Assembly (NCBI GenBank): GCA_003864495.1
Contig: ML133428.1
Span: 1,426,001-1,490,000 of the forward strand
Length of the DNA: 64,000 nt
Source: Nemopilema nomurai
Lineage: Eukaryota; Cnidaria; Scyphozoa; Rhizostomeae; Rhizostomatidae
Direction: 5' to 3'
The first letter of the stretch is position 1; each line of letters starts with the position of its first letter. Of this stretch, positions 12,201 to 25,822 are shown piece by piece. The notes below the pieces were generated by a model, which worked only from the letters and a program-made list of their open reading frames with translations, had not been told where the DNA came from and did no database searches. The position numbers were made by a program, and so were the translations under genes.

Positions 12201-15200
12201 CAGAGCAGTTAATGACATATTCAGTCGATTCAGTATTCCATGGAACGCCCAACCTAGTTGCAGCATAAGTGTGGTGTGCTAAAATGTTGACCCGCTCCAT
12301 AAAAGTAGGCTGTTGGTAACTTCATCCAAAAACAAATCTTGACCTATGACGCATTGGTCCACTGATTGTGGCATCTCAGAAACGACAACACGACACCAAA
12401 AACTCTGTTAGATACCATCCTTTCACGAAACATATTTCAGTGTTACATGTTTCTCAACACACGATTCTTATGAATATATGACATGCAAGATCAAATAGAA
12501 ATTGCTTTCTTTTCACTGAGAATGCGACAATGCTTATATTTGGTGGCCAACAGCAGGCAAGCATGCCCGCCAGACTCGTGTGTGAAGTCGACCCAATTCT
12601 CCAGAGAGCGATGAATGTCCCCTCGACCAGCCTGTTATCTCGATCAGTACAGTTGAGGTCAAAGTAATCAATGTTGAAATAGGAAAAAATTCCAGCATTT
12701 CTATGGAATTAACGATTAAATGATGAATTATTTACAGTTGATAAGGAATAGGAAAGTCTTCCAGAATGTAGTTATAGGCACGCGCGCGAATTTGGTTAGA
12801 AAAGATGTCGTTCTGGAAATTCCGTTACAACCATGCATATTTTTCATTTGCCTTCGCAGCGTTTTGTAATGATTCATTTAGGTGATTCACACAATATGAA
12901 ACTAGGGGTAATTAAATTTGGGCAATATGATATCTATAAATCACTCCATAGAAAGAGACTGCATTGCATTTCAAAGAGTTTCATTTGACGTCCTGATGTT
13001 ATGATGAGCAAAAGATATTGCTCTATTTAGAAAAATTGTGTTTTTACAGTAGTAATACGGTGAAGATATTTTTACTAGATTGAAATATCACAAAACAATA
13101 CTTCAGAATGCTGTAATATCATCAATCATATACCACAAATGAGCCTCAGACAAAGAAATATATATAATAGTCATGACGAATTTTTTTCAGTATGCTTTTA
13201 GAGCAAATGCAATTGGTATGCTTTCTAGAAACATACGACCCGCTATAACTTTTGCAAACAATCGCTACTTTCAAGCCTTGCAACAAATGCCAAAAGTCAT
13301 AGCGCAATTTGGAACACATTATTCACAGGCTCTACAGTTTTCTACTTAGAGGTGTTACCAAGATTTGAATCAATGTTGCTTAGCCAAACATGCGCATGCT
13401 ACAACGCGGAATAATAACTGCTTGGAATACCTCAAATGTAGGGTATTAATGTTCAACACCAGTCACTAACAAACCAAAATCCAGCAACAATACGTCACAA
13501 ATTGCCATGTGGCCTGGTGACGTCATCTTAGGTACCACAATCAGCATATCAACAGTGATCAGCACTGCAATCAACAGCAGATGGAAAGGCCAAAGATTCC
13601 AGCAACATATACTATCAACAAGCCAATCACTTAATCACGGCAAATCGCTATATTCCAGATGAAGTAGCTTCACCACAAACGCTTCACACATCATTAAAAT
13701 GTGTGGCTGGAGTATCCAAGGCCTATCATAAAAGCAAGTATCGACCGAAGAAAAATAATAAATAAAACTGTACACGATCATGATAATGGCAATTTCCACC
13801 TCATTTCATAGTTCGTTCACTGTTAGGCAGAATCTTCTATTATGAAGACTGCGGTCATTCTTCTCTACTTCAGTTAATTCTTAAGGACAAGACACTGGCT
13901 CCTTCTCAGCATAAGCAAAGGCAGAAGCAAGCTACGAAGCACCAGAGGCTGCCTAACGGATAATCTCATATCCACACCCTAATAAAAAGATTTCGCAGTT
14001 CACTAGGCAACTGGAAATAAGCTTGCAATCGACAGTCAAGAAGCGACAGCCATTGGTGAGAGTTTGGTTAACCATGCTGAGTTCAAATCTACCAAAGATT
14101 TGATCGTTTAACCTCAGAATTACATTTTTCGTAAGTGATTGGCAAGATTCCTTGGAAAATATTTTTCTGACATAAGGCGATTATTTGAGATTCACGCTGT
14201 GCAATAAATCGCTTGAAAAACCAACGAAAACGCCAGCAGAAAAGAGGCTTAGCGAAGTGCTTCTTGCTGATCAACCTATTTTCCACATTCCTTGATTTTA
14301 TTTGTCTTTTGTGGTGCATGCCCTTGTGCAGACCTTGTGGCTTCTGTCAAATTACCGGGATGTCTTCAATTCAAAAACGACAGAAACATACGACCTCTGA
14401 ACGACCTTACAATAAATTTGATACATATTTGTGTTGTTTTCCACGACTAATCCAGTTTCTAATAGCCTCTTTTCTTGGATTATCCCATAAAGAACTGCTC
14501 ATTACCTAACAATCAAGCTTTGAGCTCTAAGCTCTAGATTCGTCTCCAGTGATCTACGGGTTGTGTATTCATAAAAGGACGATGTGCCAAAACATTATTG
14601 CATGATGATTTGCGAAACACCATCTCTTGGTCCGTTCTTAGCATTAGGTTTACTATGACTACAATGCCTGCAAGAAATAGGAACACCATAGTTTCCTTCC
14701 AATTTAGCGTCTTTCCCTTCCTCAACAAATGACACGACCCTCTTCTCAAGGTTGGCAGCAAATTGCAGCCTTGGGAAGGAATTCAGGGCGTGAAGATGCA
14801 ATTTGGCCATGGGATGGATGGATAGGTGTCGAAGAGCTTTCGCCAGTTCCCAAACGCTTCTTTTTGTAGACATTCTAGCATCATTTGGACAAAAAACATG
14901 GCTGTAACCTGAATTCGAATACTGTGCAAAGAAATTATTAGGCTATTTCAGTGTCATGTTATTAGATTTTAATTATTAGCTTACAGTTTTCAAGATATTG
15001 TTGTTCGAAATTGATAGAGTTATTTTCTCGGCAGATTAAAAGTCTATTACTTCCGAAACCATTTGGCTGTACAACAAAGACAACACAAATACTCTGACCC
15101 GAGGATTGTTTACACCGAAACACCACATGGATTTGCTGTTGCAAAACATTAGATGGGTTGTGGCTTTGAGGTTTGTTCCAGAGAAATGTTATGTCATTAC

Positions 15201-18200
15201 TTTACATAAGCAATACCACCAAACACGAAAATCCTTGATTTGCTTAGTAGGTTTTCAAGAGGCCTCGCGCAACTCTCCAATTGTGGTTCAAATTTCCATT
15301 AGGAAAGCGATGTTTGCGAAGCTTTTTGATGGGCAAATTTCATAAAATGATTGTCAATTGAACTATAATGTGCTTAACAACAAATCTGTTATAGAATACC
15401 TAACTGGGAAGTATGCAAAGGTTGTTCGAATAGTTGTGAGGGCTTAAGATATTTTCCAAACAAATGAAATTTAGCAAATTTTTACTGTTTCTATTGATTT
15501 TTGCAATATTTGGTACGAGAGCCCCCCTTTTCTATAACAATACACCAATGTCATCGACTATCCATTGCAGAGTGTCATAGATTTTGGTTTAAGAGAATTG
15601 ATTTCAGTAGAAAACGACCAGTCCATAAAGGAGGGACATGTTTATAGAGGAGCTAGTGCCTTCCCAGTTTTAAGCCTTGAGATTAGGTTCTCATTTACGC
15701 CCCACAAAAGTGCCCTCTCTTGCGTACATGTGCTCCCTTCTAACTTCCTAAAGATATTTTCTACGTCATTGCGTCCGTTCACCAGTGTTCAATAGAGGTA
15801 GGACGTGCAGAGAATAAAGTTATGAAAATCTTTGAGCTAACGTCGTCAAATGATCTGCCTTAAAACTTAGATATTCTTGTTTTGGTTTCACTCCGTCCAT
15901 TACGCTGCCAGACCACGACACAAAGATTCTGGCAGAATAGGGCAACAGAATATGTTTAGCAGACAGCTTCTCAGTTCTGACTTATCCTCCGTACAATCTG
16001 TTTGCTAAAATGTACTTATAAGCCTAATCTCATCAAGATTCAGAGAAAAAGTGGATTTCCCGTCAGCTTTTCATTCGAGATTACAGCTTCTTCGATGAAC
16101 AGTCCATTCCATTTCGTCAATTTGATGGAAGAACGAATTAATTGATGGTCTTTGATATAATAATTTGCAAACTGCAATAAGCAATGCTGTGAACCTGAGC
16201 CAGATTGCACCTGCCTGTCCGCCCCATTGTTGGCCACAGCGTGAGGCAACAGAGAGGCGAGACTGGCTTGTTTACTACCTCCAGGTTGTGGCTTGTTCAA
16301 TTAGGCCCTATTTTCAGCCTCGTTTATGAGCTGGATACCTTCTGTTTTTATCCGGTTTCAGGACATAAATTGTCATTGAGATGAACAAATTTATATATAT
16401 ATATATATATGGACTATTCATGTATTGCCATCTCCGATAGACCGCTTTTTGCCAGTGCATTTGTCATTTGTGCCACAAAAGCTACCAATTGCTAATTTTT
16501 CTCTTTGTAAAATGACAATGTTAACAAAACGTTATCCATATTCTACAGTTATCCCAAATTTAACACATTGATGTGAGAATATGAATGAACAGATCAATGA
16601 GCGGCCCTGAAAAGCTATAACCAGCACACTTCCAATCCCAATGGACTCATTTCAGGCACCGCGGAGCTTTACCCCCCCCCCCCCCCCCCACTTTTCGCAA
16701 AAAATGCGAAATATTAAGTAATAAACTACCAATAAAGCCTCTTTTATAATGGTTTTAGCCCCCAATTTTCTTTAGACCCCCCACTTTTTTCAAGGCTCCG
16801 CGGTGCCTGCATATTACGGCTTTGCATATGATCATTCCTTTATTTTCTACCAACACTGTGTACGAGCGTAAGTAACGAACGTAGCGCAAAAACTACTAGC
16901 GCTCAAATTGATGCAATTCACTTATAGAGCATTTCAACAGGCACAAGAGACATTCAAGACCAGCGATAGGGGTCTCCAGCAAAACGAGGCCATACAGCTT
17001 CGTAAAAAGGAAAATGATTAGAGAGAAACCAGGAGTGCTTCCTTAAAAGCAGCTGTGTTGTGAAACTGAATCTAGGATCTAGGGGGCCATAACTCAGGAG
17101 TGCATTGCCTTACTCATGATAAACATAGAAAGACCGCTCTGTAGCATAACACTAATATACTTACGTTTATAGTGGGTTTCCAAGCTTGAAATGTTGTCTT
17201 CACTTCTGTGGTATAAGAAGTGCTCTCGGTCCATGTCTTTTCGGTTTTGAATAAAACGTCGCTAGCTTTAGTTGGCAGAAGAAAAGATTTTTCGGTAACT
17301 GTAGATGCGAATGTTCTCCTTCTTTTACCTGGAATTTAAAACAAATAATGGAGTTTTATCTTTGTAGTGAAATTTACCCCTTCAGCAAATCTAAATCGGC
17401 CGTTGACGAGTGAAAGCCCCGAATGTTTTAGAAATTTCAGGGTCATTAAGGAAGTGGGGTGCTCTTCTATAACATATTTTTCTCAGTCATATTACATGAT
17501 TTCTATGGGCATACAAAACTCACTTTCATGGGTCATGGTACTTAGAACGTCATATTAAGCCCAATCCTTTGCTTTGAGATTCTCATCCCTTTCTAATTAA
17601 GGCGGTAAAGGGGCTGTGTGGTTTGAAGCGACCTCGAAAAATACATTCAAAGTGCGGTTTGCACGGCGAAATTGCCATTAGGGCCTAACAAAGAGAAATT
17701 TTCAGTTACAATGTGATTCACGAAGGAGTCATGGATTTCTCACTCACAAATGCTGGCAAAGGTGCAAGTTCTTTCTACAAATGATATACGATTCTACATA
17801 ACTCTAGCAAATACATGCTTTGAAAGCATTTTCTTCTTTTTACAGGAACAGAAATCTTCGAGGAGAAAAATTCTCCTTCCAACAAGATGGGGTCTTTCAT
17901 TTCATATCACATACTTTCTTCCTTAATGATAGAGTCGCCTCCTTAATAATAGAGTCGCCACCTTAAAGAAGCCCCTTAGCGGTATGCAAGATCTGTGGCT
18001 AGTGTGTACTGCTTCTATAGTGCGTCGTGGTAGACCAAAGGCCCGAGTATCAGCAAGCGGGTCAATTCGTTTACGATAAAATCTTACAGACGTGGGCATC
18101 ATTTAATCAAATTCTTGATAACCTAGTTTATTACGGAGCAGGCGCACAATACCTAAGTCAATACGTAGCGCTGGTCGGTCATGCACGGTGCATCATCGAA

Positions 18201-21200
18201 TGAAGACAAAAGCAAAGTTGTGTTGGGAAACCACCGAGGCTGTCAATTCGTTGCATATAGCGCACAGATGTGGTCGCACTTAGATTTGATTATTTCGCAT
18301 TTATACTCTAAACTATTACGTCTAGGGTATGAATAGAATGGTTTATGGTGCAAATGCACTTTAAACCCAGTGACGCCTTGGGATAAGGCACAATATGCCA
18401 ACATTTCACAGATTCTAATTATCGGTTGGACTGTGGAGGGTCCCTACAGATGGTCCGACTTTGAAACGCAGCAAGCTTTCAATAATTATTCAGCTTTCGC
18501 ACAAACCAGTACCTCTCTGTATAATTCAAGCCAACACTGCATAAATGGAAATAAAACAGCATTCTACAGTGCCTCGCAAAATCTTTTCCAAGGCACGAAG
18601 GACTTTTTCACCTTGACATAAGATAGGTGATAAGATGCTTTTCACATGAAGTGATAAACCTGTCTGCAGAAAGAATTTTTATTATGTTTTGAAATCCAGA
18701 GCAGCGTGGGTGGGTCAAAGGATCTGTTTTGAGTTCAATTTTGTCATTATCTACAGCTGTAGTCTTAGGCGGAGAGCCATCCAATTTTCATATTGAGTAA
18801 CACTATCAGTCGAGGGTGAAGATGCAAGCCTTGGGCGAATTTCGAAAACTCGTCAGAGTTTACTTCTTCATTTCCATATGACTACGTTCTGGTGACAAAA
18901 GCTTTTACTCAACTCCTTAGCCTCGCATTAATAGACGCCATCATATTCCATCCTTCCTCGAGGTGTACTTTATAAATGTACTAATCATGCTAATTATAAT
19001 ATCGCAGCCTTTACCAAGATTCTGCTTCACAACGAATGGCGTCCAGAGCAGTATATGATGAATATTCCCAGACACTTAAACATATACTTCTTCCTCTTCA
19101 AACTTCGTTCAATTTTACAATCGCTGAAGTATATTAAAAGCAAAGCTTTGCCTACACACTTGCAACAAAATCCCTATATTAAAGTCCTTTAACAACATAT
19201 TGCTTTGAATTGAACAGTTGCGTTTGTATAAAAACAGGCCTACTCATTTCGCACGTTGAAGCTTCGGTACGAATTTGCTTATTGTGTTTTGTAAAGGCTT
19301 CTTCGTACATTTTAGTTGTGTAATTTAGTAAAAAATTACCACAATAATGACAATAAGGACCTCTAGACCATCTTTTATTTCTGAGATTACGTAAGTCGCA
19401 GTCACATTGCGAGCCAGGATAAAGATCGGTCTTAGATACTTACATAGAAACAGGTTGTGAGTGTTTTTGGTCGGTGTTGGAAGAAAAATACATCCTTCCT
19501 CTACGGTTTTTTTCATGAGTTTTACTCTACGAACGGTGAAAGGAATTTCGCACAGGTCATGTTATTATCAACATTTTTGCAGGAAAGTAATGAAGAAGAT
19601 CGGATTGCCCAGTATTGGCCGTAGAATATAAAGTAAAAGTTGATGACCACCAATTCATTCTTGCAGAAGAATATTACAGACGACGTGCGATGATGGCTCA
19701 GTTGTTAGAGGCGCTGACTGATCCGTGATTCGAGTACCTGGGATGACCAAACTTGCACACAGAGTGAGGAGAGTTGCCAGCTCTCTGTAATTCCAGGTAT
19801 AAGGAATCACGAGGTGTGGTCATATCGAGAGGAAGGACAAGGACACTCTCGATAAGCATAAAAGCTTATCAGTGTCCTAAAAACTACCTTTGGAAGCAAG
19901 GTAGAAAGAATTACAAATAAAGACAATGCGAATGGTGCAACATAAAAGTTTTGAACAATGGAAGATAATGGTGTTTTAGAGAACGCAACTATTTCCATGC
20001 TCATTTCAAAATACAGCGTGAGAAGAAAAATAGAAAGAAGTTACACAAAACAATTTTCTGTACATTGATTCAAACAGACCGAATTGCAGATGGTGTGTAT
20101 TGTTCTGCTACCCAGTGAGTACTTCGACTTATAAGAACAAATCCAATACGTGTCTATGTGTAATAACGAGCTTTTATTGTTTCCAAAACAAAGAATTGGT
20201 TGAAAAGGCGACTGCGTTCTGCTAATTGCAGACAGTACGTCAAGCAGCATGGCAGAAGAATACTTAAAGGAATAGAATTAGAGCTGTGCAATGAATCCAA
20301 ATATTGAGAAAAACGCATATAGTTAAACATAAGACTCTTCTTCCAGTCCAAGCTCAAATCAAAAGGGTTAGGCACAAAGGCAACAAGATAAATTATAGCT
20401 TTAAGGAATATAACTTTCTGCTGTTCTTGTCCTGACCTTCAACGCAAGTATAATGCTGATCAGATCTGACAAGAAAAAGTAATATGCATTTATTAACATA
20501 AGATAAAGCAAAGCCTCGGTGGAAGGATTACTGAAGTCTTAACACAAGTTGAGTGGAACGTTAGGAGCGCTAAGGTGACAAATAAGACGTGTGGCATTTC
20601 TTAGTAAGAGACAGATTGTAGAAGACTTTCTAGAGCCCTTTTACTTGTTCGTTCAGTTTTGATTTGCGTTAGTTATGGCTCGTAAATAAGCTCGATTAAG
20701 ATCAGTTTCTGTCTTACGTGAAAATACTGGCTAGGTCAAACTTCAATTCTCCGATTTCATCAGCCCTGCTGTTTAAGCAATTCAAACCTTAGATGCGTCA
20801 AAGTGGATTTGTCACTTTGAGGTGCTAATTCGAGGCCAGACAGTACATTAAAAAAATGCCCACTTACTCGAGATTGCAATATTGTAATCCATAAGGGATT
20901 TAAAGGCGCTGGCAGATTCTGAGTTGTCAAAATACCATGCTTACGTCTTTAGTAGTTCTCGTTTGCTTTTTCGTATTCCTCAAAGATTTCAGCAAGTAGA
21001 CGAACTCTACTTTTTGCGCAACCAAAATTTTGAATGGTACCAGGTTGGTAACGCAATATCCATTCGTCGTTCCACATGAGGCCACTTTGAGGATTTCTTA
21101 CATAAAATGTTTGCCTTTTGCTGTTTTATATATCTTGGATACTCCTATACTAGGATCAGGTTGGTATTGTCAATATAATTCAATACCTTTTTTTTGGCAA

Positions 21201-23822
21201 ATCTCACATCAAAACCAGGTCTCAACTCTAAGTTGTAGTTTTGCAGTTGTAGCCCGGTTTATGTAGCAGTTTCAAGTAAAGAGATTAAGGGGATAAGCAA
21301 GTCATGAACCGGTAGCGGGGTTTAGACATAATTCAGACAACTGGGAAAGAAGCAAGGAATAAGAAAAAAATCAAAGGTGAGCAAAAAGAGAGAGAAAACT
21401 GAATTTTGGAGTTGAAGAAAATGGAAGGGAAAATTCCTTGAACTGATTTCTGAAAAAATATTTTGTAGGAAATATAATGTATCATAAGAAGTGAAGCAAA
21501 GAAATCCACGTGTATTATGAAGTCCCTTTTCCGTAAAGTATTTTATACGTAATGTTCTAAGTAAGAAGGTAAGGGGAAAGAGGCGAGATAACCGAGTGAT
21601 GGGCAAGCAGGTTTGAGAGATAGTCCGTGGATGATGTATGAAAATAATGAAGAACGAGATGGGCATGGAAAGAAAAATCGAAATAGTTTAGAAGAAATCG
21701 GGAATACACATATTGCCCAGAGCGCACCAAGGGAATCATGCCGTGCTTTATAACGTTAAAAGACTAGCTGCTCTTCCATTTCGTTGCTCGTTGTCCGTCG
21801 ACTAGTAAACTTAGTCAATTGGCTTCGCGTGCGTTTTACTTCCGCGTTACGTCACAAGAAAGTCGCCTTGCTACAATGCTTCCTATATCCTAAATGTTGA
21901 ATAGCCAGTCTGCGCGTGTTTTGACCAACTTATTATACTGACTTGAAGCATGTTAGAATCTGTTGTAAGTGTTACGGAGGAAATTGGATATAAACTTTAA
22001 AGAGTGCATCCTTGATTTCCTTTAGCCGATGATATGCCCCAAAACAGTGAGTAGCCAGATAAGGAAATATGGACGCGGGAATAACAAGGTTTTGATTTTT
22101 AGATGAGCAAGCAATGAATGAGATAAAGAAAGAGTGGCTAGGGTTGAAGAATCAATGGTTATTTGAAGCTCGTTGATAGTAAATCATCGGTGTTTCAGTT
22201 GAAATTAACTGGAGAAGTTCCAAAAGATTTTGCTTTTAAGATAATTAGCAAGCAAAACTGCAAAGAAAACGACCACGGCAGAAGCAAATGAATGACTAAC
22301 AAATAAAGCAATTGACTTTATAATCTTGGTAAGCTCTCGCTGTCATCGATAAAAGATTGGAAGCTAGCTAGCTGAGAGGATCTGAACCCGATTACAGGCG
22401 CGGAAGCTCATGCAATCGCATTGAATGTGGAATGAGATTGGCATGCATAGGGGATGTTTTGAAAGAACCTTGCAGCGTGTAGCCTTTTTCAATCGAAATC
22501 GACATGGCTGATGTATTCTCTGAAGCTTTTGCAAATGGTTTTTTAAGCAACCACATTTGAACACTAGTAATCACAATTCTTGTGTAAGTTTGGTGATAGG
22601 ATTGACCCAAGCAACCGACGGCAAAAGTTGCATAATGGCGAATGGTTGTTTCGAGAAATGTTGCTTCTAGCTTAAACAAATTGGAAAAAAACTTCATTGA
22701 CGAACTTCAAATTGTAAAACTGCTTTTTGTTGTCCGATTACTAAGAAAATATTACAATTACTTCGCATAAAAAGTGATTAGCTTAACTGAATGATATTTT
22801 TGTTTCAGAGATTAAAGGCCTGATAATCCTATGAAACTCCATTAAAGAAATCACTACTTTTCAATTATAGAAAACCAGAACAGCAAAGAAATACTAAAGA
22901 GGCTGGTTCTTTGCAAATAAATGTTTGGAAAATATAGGTAAACCTTTTCATTGAAACATTCTTTTAACTTTTCAAATATGCTTACACGAAGCGAAAATAA
23001 GACATCGATGATATAGAAACGATCGATTTGCTTTTTATCTTCAGGATGTAATCGGGTAAAAATTGATGAAATTCTGATAATTGGGAAGATTCTAAAGCCA
23101 AGGTAGGGTGATAGGGGTTGTTTTCATGTTAAGAAAGGCTCCAAGGAACCAGAAGCAATTCTTAAAGTTCTTAGGATTTTGCCTTAACTCATGTACCTGT
23201 AGGTTTATGAGACGTGATTTTGCGGCTTCATGTTTAATTGCCCTACGAACCCTCGAGACTTATTAATTTCAGCTATTATTGTTAGTGATATGTGGCAGAT
23301 TGTGCGAATTGACCAGTCTTCCACACAAGCATTTCGTAATTACTTTAACATTGCAATGTATCATACAATAGTGTTTATTGATGAGAGGCCCACGCTAAAT
23401 CAGATTTCTAACGAACTCTTTCTTCTAAATCAGTGGCATAAACCTTGGTTAATTCTTAAATACGAAATCTCATCCATCTTTGATTCAAATCTCCTTTTCG
23501 AAATCGGCTCTTTGTGAGAACCAATATTTGTCGCAAAGACTTAATTCCGCTTACCTGCATTCCGCTGGGTTTCTGCCTGTTCTACAGTTGCACCACGGGG
23601 TGTTGGTGCAGTTTTTGGCACAGTCTCCTCGCTGGTCCCTGTGTATGTGACATTGGCAATGCAACTACCATGTTCTGGGCTGTAAATCTTGAAATCATCC
23701 AAGCAACAGTGACAAACGCAACACCTATAGTTGTTGCAGCACGCGCGCCTCTGGAAACAGTAGTCGGTATGGCAAGCTGGCTTTCTGTATTGGTTATTCA
23801 CCTTTGGGTTTTTGAACTTGTG
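9238..23822 (-). CDS. Unrecognised type I membrane protein: Cys-rich ectodomain, Thr-rich stalk, TM helix, His-rich tail (5' end not found)
   Basis: Five minus-strand exons join in phase: 23555-23822, 17165-17328, 10935-11116, 10269-10315 and 9238-9584 (stop at 9238). The first carries a cysteine cluster (ACHTDYCFQRRACC, CCVCHCC, HGSCIANVTY). The second adds KRRRTF, a possible furin-like site, then a Thr/Ser-rich stalk with few Cys. The third contains a 22-residue hydrophobic helix (AGVAVALALVAIVAIVIVVVV) followed by the stop-transfer CSRKKRQKR. The rest is a cytoplasmic tail with HHHHHYLHDHH and the end NGSIECDV. Splice sites are good (for example TTTCTTTTCAG at 11117 and GTAGG at 10268). 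Phases 1, 0, 2 and 1 connect without forcing. No signal peptide exon was identified, and the acceptor of the 23.8-kb exon is weak. A receptor or adhesion-like surface protein is inferred from architecture only; I do not recognise the family. Confidence 0.72.
11117..17164 (-). other. Large intron of the unrecognised type I membrane-protein gene
   Basis: The phase-0 donor at 17164 and phase-0 acceptor at 11117 bracket this 6-kb intron. It contains a MITE (16653-16809), a (TA)n run near 16393-16410 and a minus-strand 92-codon frame at 14595-14873 (MSTKRSVWELAKALRHLS) of unknown meaning. I saw no other supported exon. Confidence 0.55.
16653..16809 (+). mobile_element. MITE copy 1 with 15-bp perfect TIRs (CAGGCACCGCGGAGC)
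   Basis: The ends CAGGCACCGCGGAGC and GCTCCGCGGTGCCTG are perfect inverted repeats. The 157-bp interior has a poly(C) run and the segment ACTACCAATAAAGCCTC, both shared in reverse orientation with the copy at 35144-35284. Flanks CATTT and CATAT may be a decayed 5-bp target duplication. No coding capacity. Confidence 0.88.
17329..23554 (-). other. Intron of the unrecognised membrane-protein gene
   Basis: Phase-1 intron of 6.2 kb. It contains a 20-bp tandem duplication (CCTTAATGATAGAGTCGCC-like) near 17920-17965, a plus-strand 83-codon frame at 18370-18621 of no recognised family, and a tRNA-like SINE near 19.7 kb. Confidence 0.5.
19686..19800 (+). mobile_element. tRNA-derived SINE-like sequence with Pol III boxes
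   Basis: TGGCTCAGTTGTTAGAGGCG resembles a tRNA A box (D-arm), and TGATTCGAGTACC about 35 bp downstream resembles a B box (T-arm). This spacing is typical of tRNA-derived SINEs and tRNAs. The sequence does not fold into a clean tRNA that I can draw, so a SINE head is preferred. The tail and target duplication were not identified. Confidence 0.5.
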
Positions 23823-24775
23823 CTTGAACATTGTGGATCAGTCCTTGTAGCCGCTTTCCAACTAACAGAATCAAATTATTGCATTCACGGCAACGCTGTT
23901 CAATATTATTAATTACTGCCCACCTCTTTTTCCAATGCAGTCACTTGAGCTACACACAATATATTTTGCATACAGGATAAGACGATTTCTGAATCAGTCG
24001 TAAAAACCAACTTCGCGGTTGTCCGTCCGCCTCTTAGCCAGCCAATAGCAAAAATGTCTCCTTGTACTTCTGCTATTTGTGGTATTGGTTACAGCTATTC
24101 CCACGTGACATGTTTTTAGTAACCAGTCTTTTTGCTTCTATTCTCAAAGGATCAGCGCCACCTTGCTTATTCGAACTCCAAACACGCCAATTTGAATACA
24201 TTCAAAGCCAGCGACTTGCCTTATACAATTATCAACAATCTCCAAAACAATATTTACACCTATATGACAAAACACAAATAGGCTTCAGGGCTTATCGATC
24301 CGTGTGGCTGTAATATGTTGCATCTGACTCTCTTTTCATATAAAACCTGCAGGATAAAATAATAACTATGAGTGATATAATGCCCATACTATGATGGTGT
24401 GTGAACATTAGACGTTCTTTAAATGAATGTTTCTCTATTTATTGACGTCCCACTTAAAATTACCGACATTATGTACACTGTTTTAGAAGTTCTAACGGAC
24501 AGGGGACGATCTATGCGATCTTTATTCAAAAAGCTGGATGACAAAACCACTCTTTCCATTAAAATTCCTTTTGGTTTTACAAAAGTAAACGAGGTTAATT
24601 AAACTGTCTTCAAGCGACATCGCAAAGTTTCAGCTTGCAGCGGACAGAGACTACGGCCAGCAACACTATCGCGTTTCCCAGTTGTGTACGCTTCAAGGAT
24701 AAAGGTTTCCAGTTTACATGGGAAGTTACAACGCGTAGTCAAGGATACAACCCTTTGAAGTAGTTGATTGAAATT

Positions 24776-25440
24776 CTAGCGAACACGAAGCTGCCACAGC
24801 TTCACCAGACTAGAAGAGATTTGCTCACGTGTGTAGTTTCGAAAGATGCTGGTGTGGATGGTCGCAAAGAATGCAGAACTTGATGTGGAGGTCAAGGAAA
24901 TTGTCGGTCGTGCGCTTATCATACCTGTCCTTCGCACGTCATTCGCTTCGACGAATCGGACGTTAAACATTTGAAAAAGTTTCGATCATACCATTAATCT
25001 GCCTCAAGTGCTTTCGCAGGCATGCACCAGTAGCACGAGGAGGCCTCCGTTGCCGCCCAAATACCACTCTTCTGGATAAGACTACAGACGATAAGTATCC
25101 GCATACAGCGACTTCAACAACGATGTGACAATCGGTTCGATCTCCATGCCGCTTGTTGTTCTCTGCAGCCGAACATGTTCGCGTATTCCAGCAAGTCCGC
25201 AAATTGTTCGTACATGCAATTGTTTCGCGGACACGGAATTATTGTCAGAACAACGCTGACACGAAATGAGATTATTTTGAAGAGAGGCCCTTTCATCCGT
25301 TCAGTGTGTACCACTGCGCGCAAAAACTCAGCATTGAAATCGCCATAAGCGACGGACAATAGCGCAGTGACGGCCAGACACTGATAAGGCGCTAACGAAA
25401 ATAGCTTCGAGCTATGTGTTCCAGTGCAGCTGATAAGCAA
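24776..25440 (-). pseudogene. Possible decayed coding segment of unknown origin
   Basis: Three consecutive overlapping minus-strand frames (25114-25440, 24963-25202, 24776-24970) cover 665 bp whose G+C is clearly higher than its surroundings, as if one coding sequence had been broken by frameshifts. Pieces read APYQCLAVTALLSVAYGDF and ARPTISLTSTSSSAFF. No domain is recognised. It could be an old transposon or retrocopy; the case rests on composition and frame continuity only. Confidence 0.3.
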
Positions 25441-25664
25441 ACCCTGTGGTATTCCATCCTTAATTCCTTCACTAGGTCACTGGAAATGAGGCTCATCTCT
25501 TTTCAAGCAGATTCGCATTCTTCTTTGGGATAACGAAGAGCAGCCGTTTTCAAGACATTTTGAAGCAACAGCTCAGAGCTAAATCTTTTGCAAACGACGA
25601 GAAGCGTTGGAAGATTATCAAACATACACCACAAGTGAATATTGAGAAACTATGGCTTTTGATG

Positions 25665-25822
25665 TCTTTAATAAGCAATTTTATTGTTTCCTTCAAAATC
25701 CAGCCTTCAGTCAACAGTACATCTCTCTCTGGCCTCTGCTCAGTCTTCAATAAGCAATTTTATTCTTTCCTTCAAAATCCAGGCTTCAGTCAGCAGTACA
25801 TCTCTCTCTGGCCTCTGCTCAG
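25665..25822. repeat. Two-unit tandem duplication, period 79 bp
   Basis: Units starting at 25671 and 25750 share ATAAGCAATTTTATT, TTTCCTTCAAAATCCAG and TACATCTCTCTCTGGCC with only a few substitutions, so the duplication looks fairly recent. Confidence 0.85.

Noticed and set aside
23514..23912. 132-codon plus-strand frame with hydrophobic stretches
   Set aside because: Complementary reading of the Cys-rich minus-strand exon, without splice or family support.
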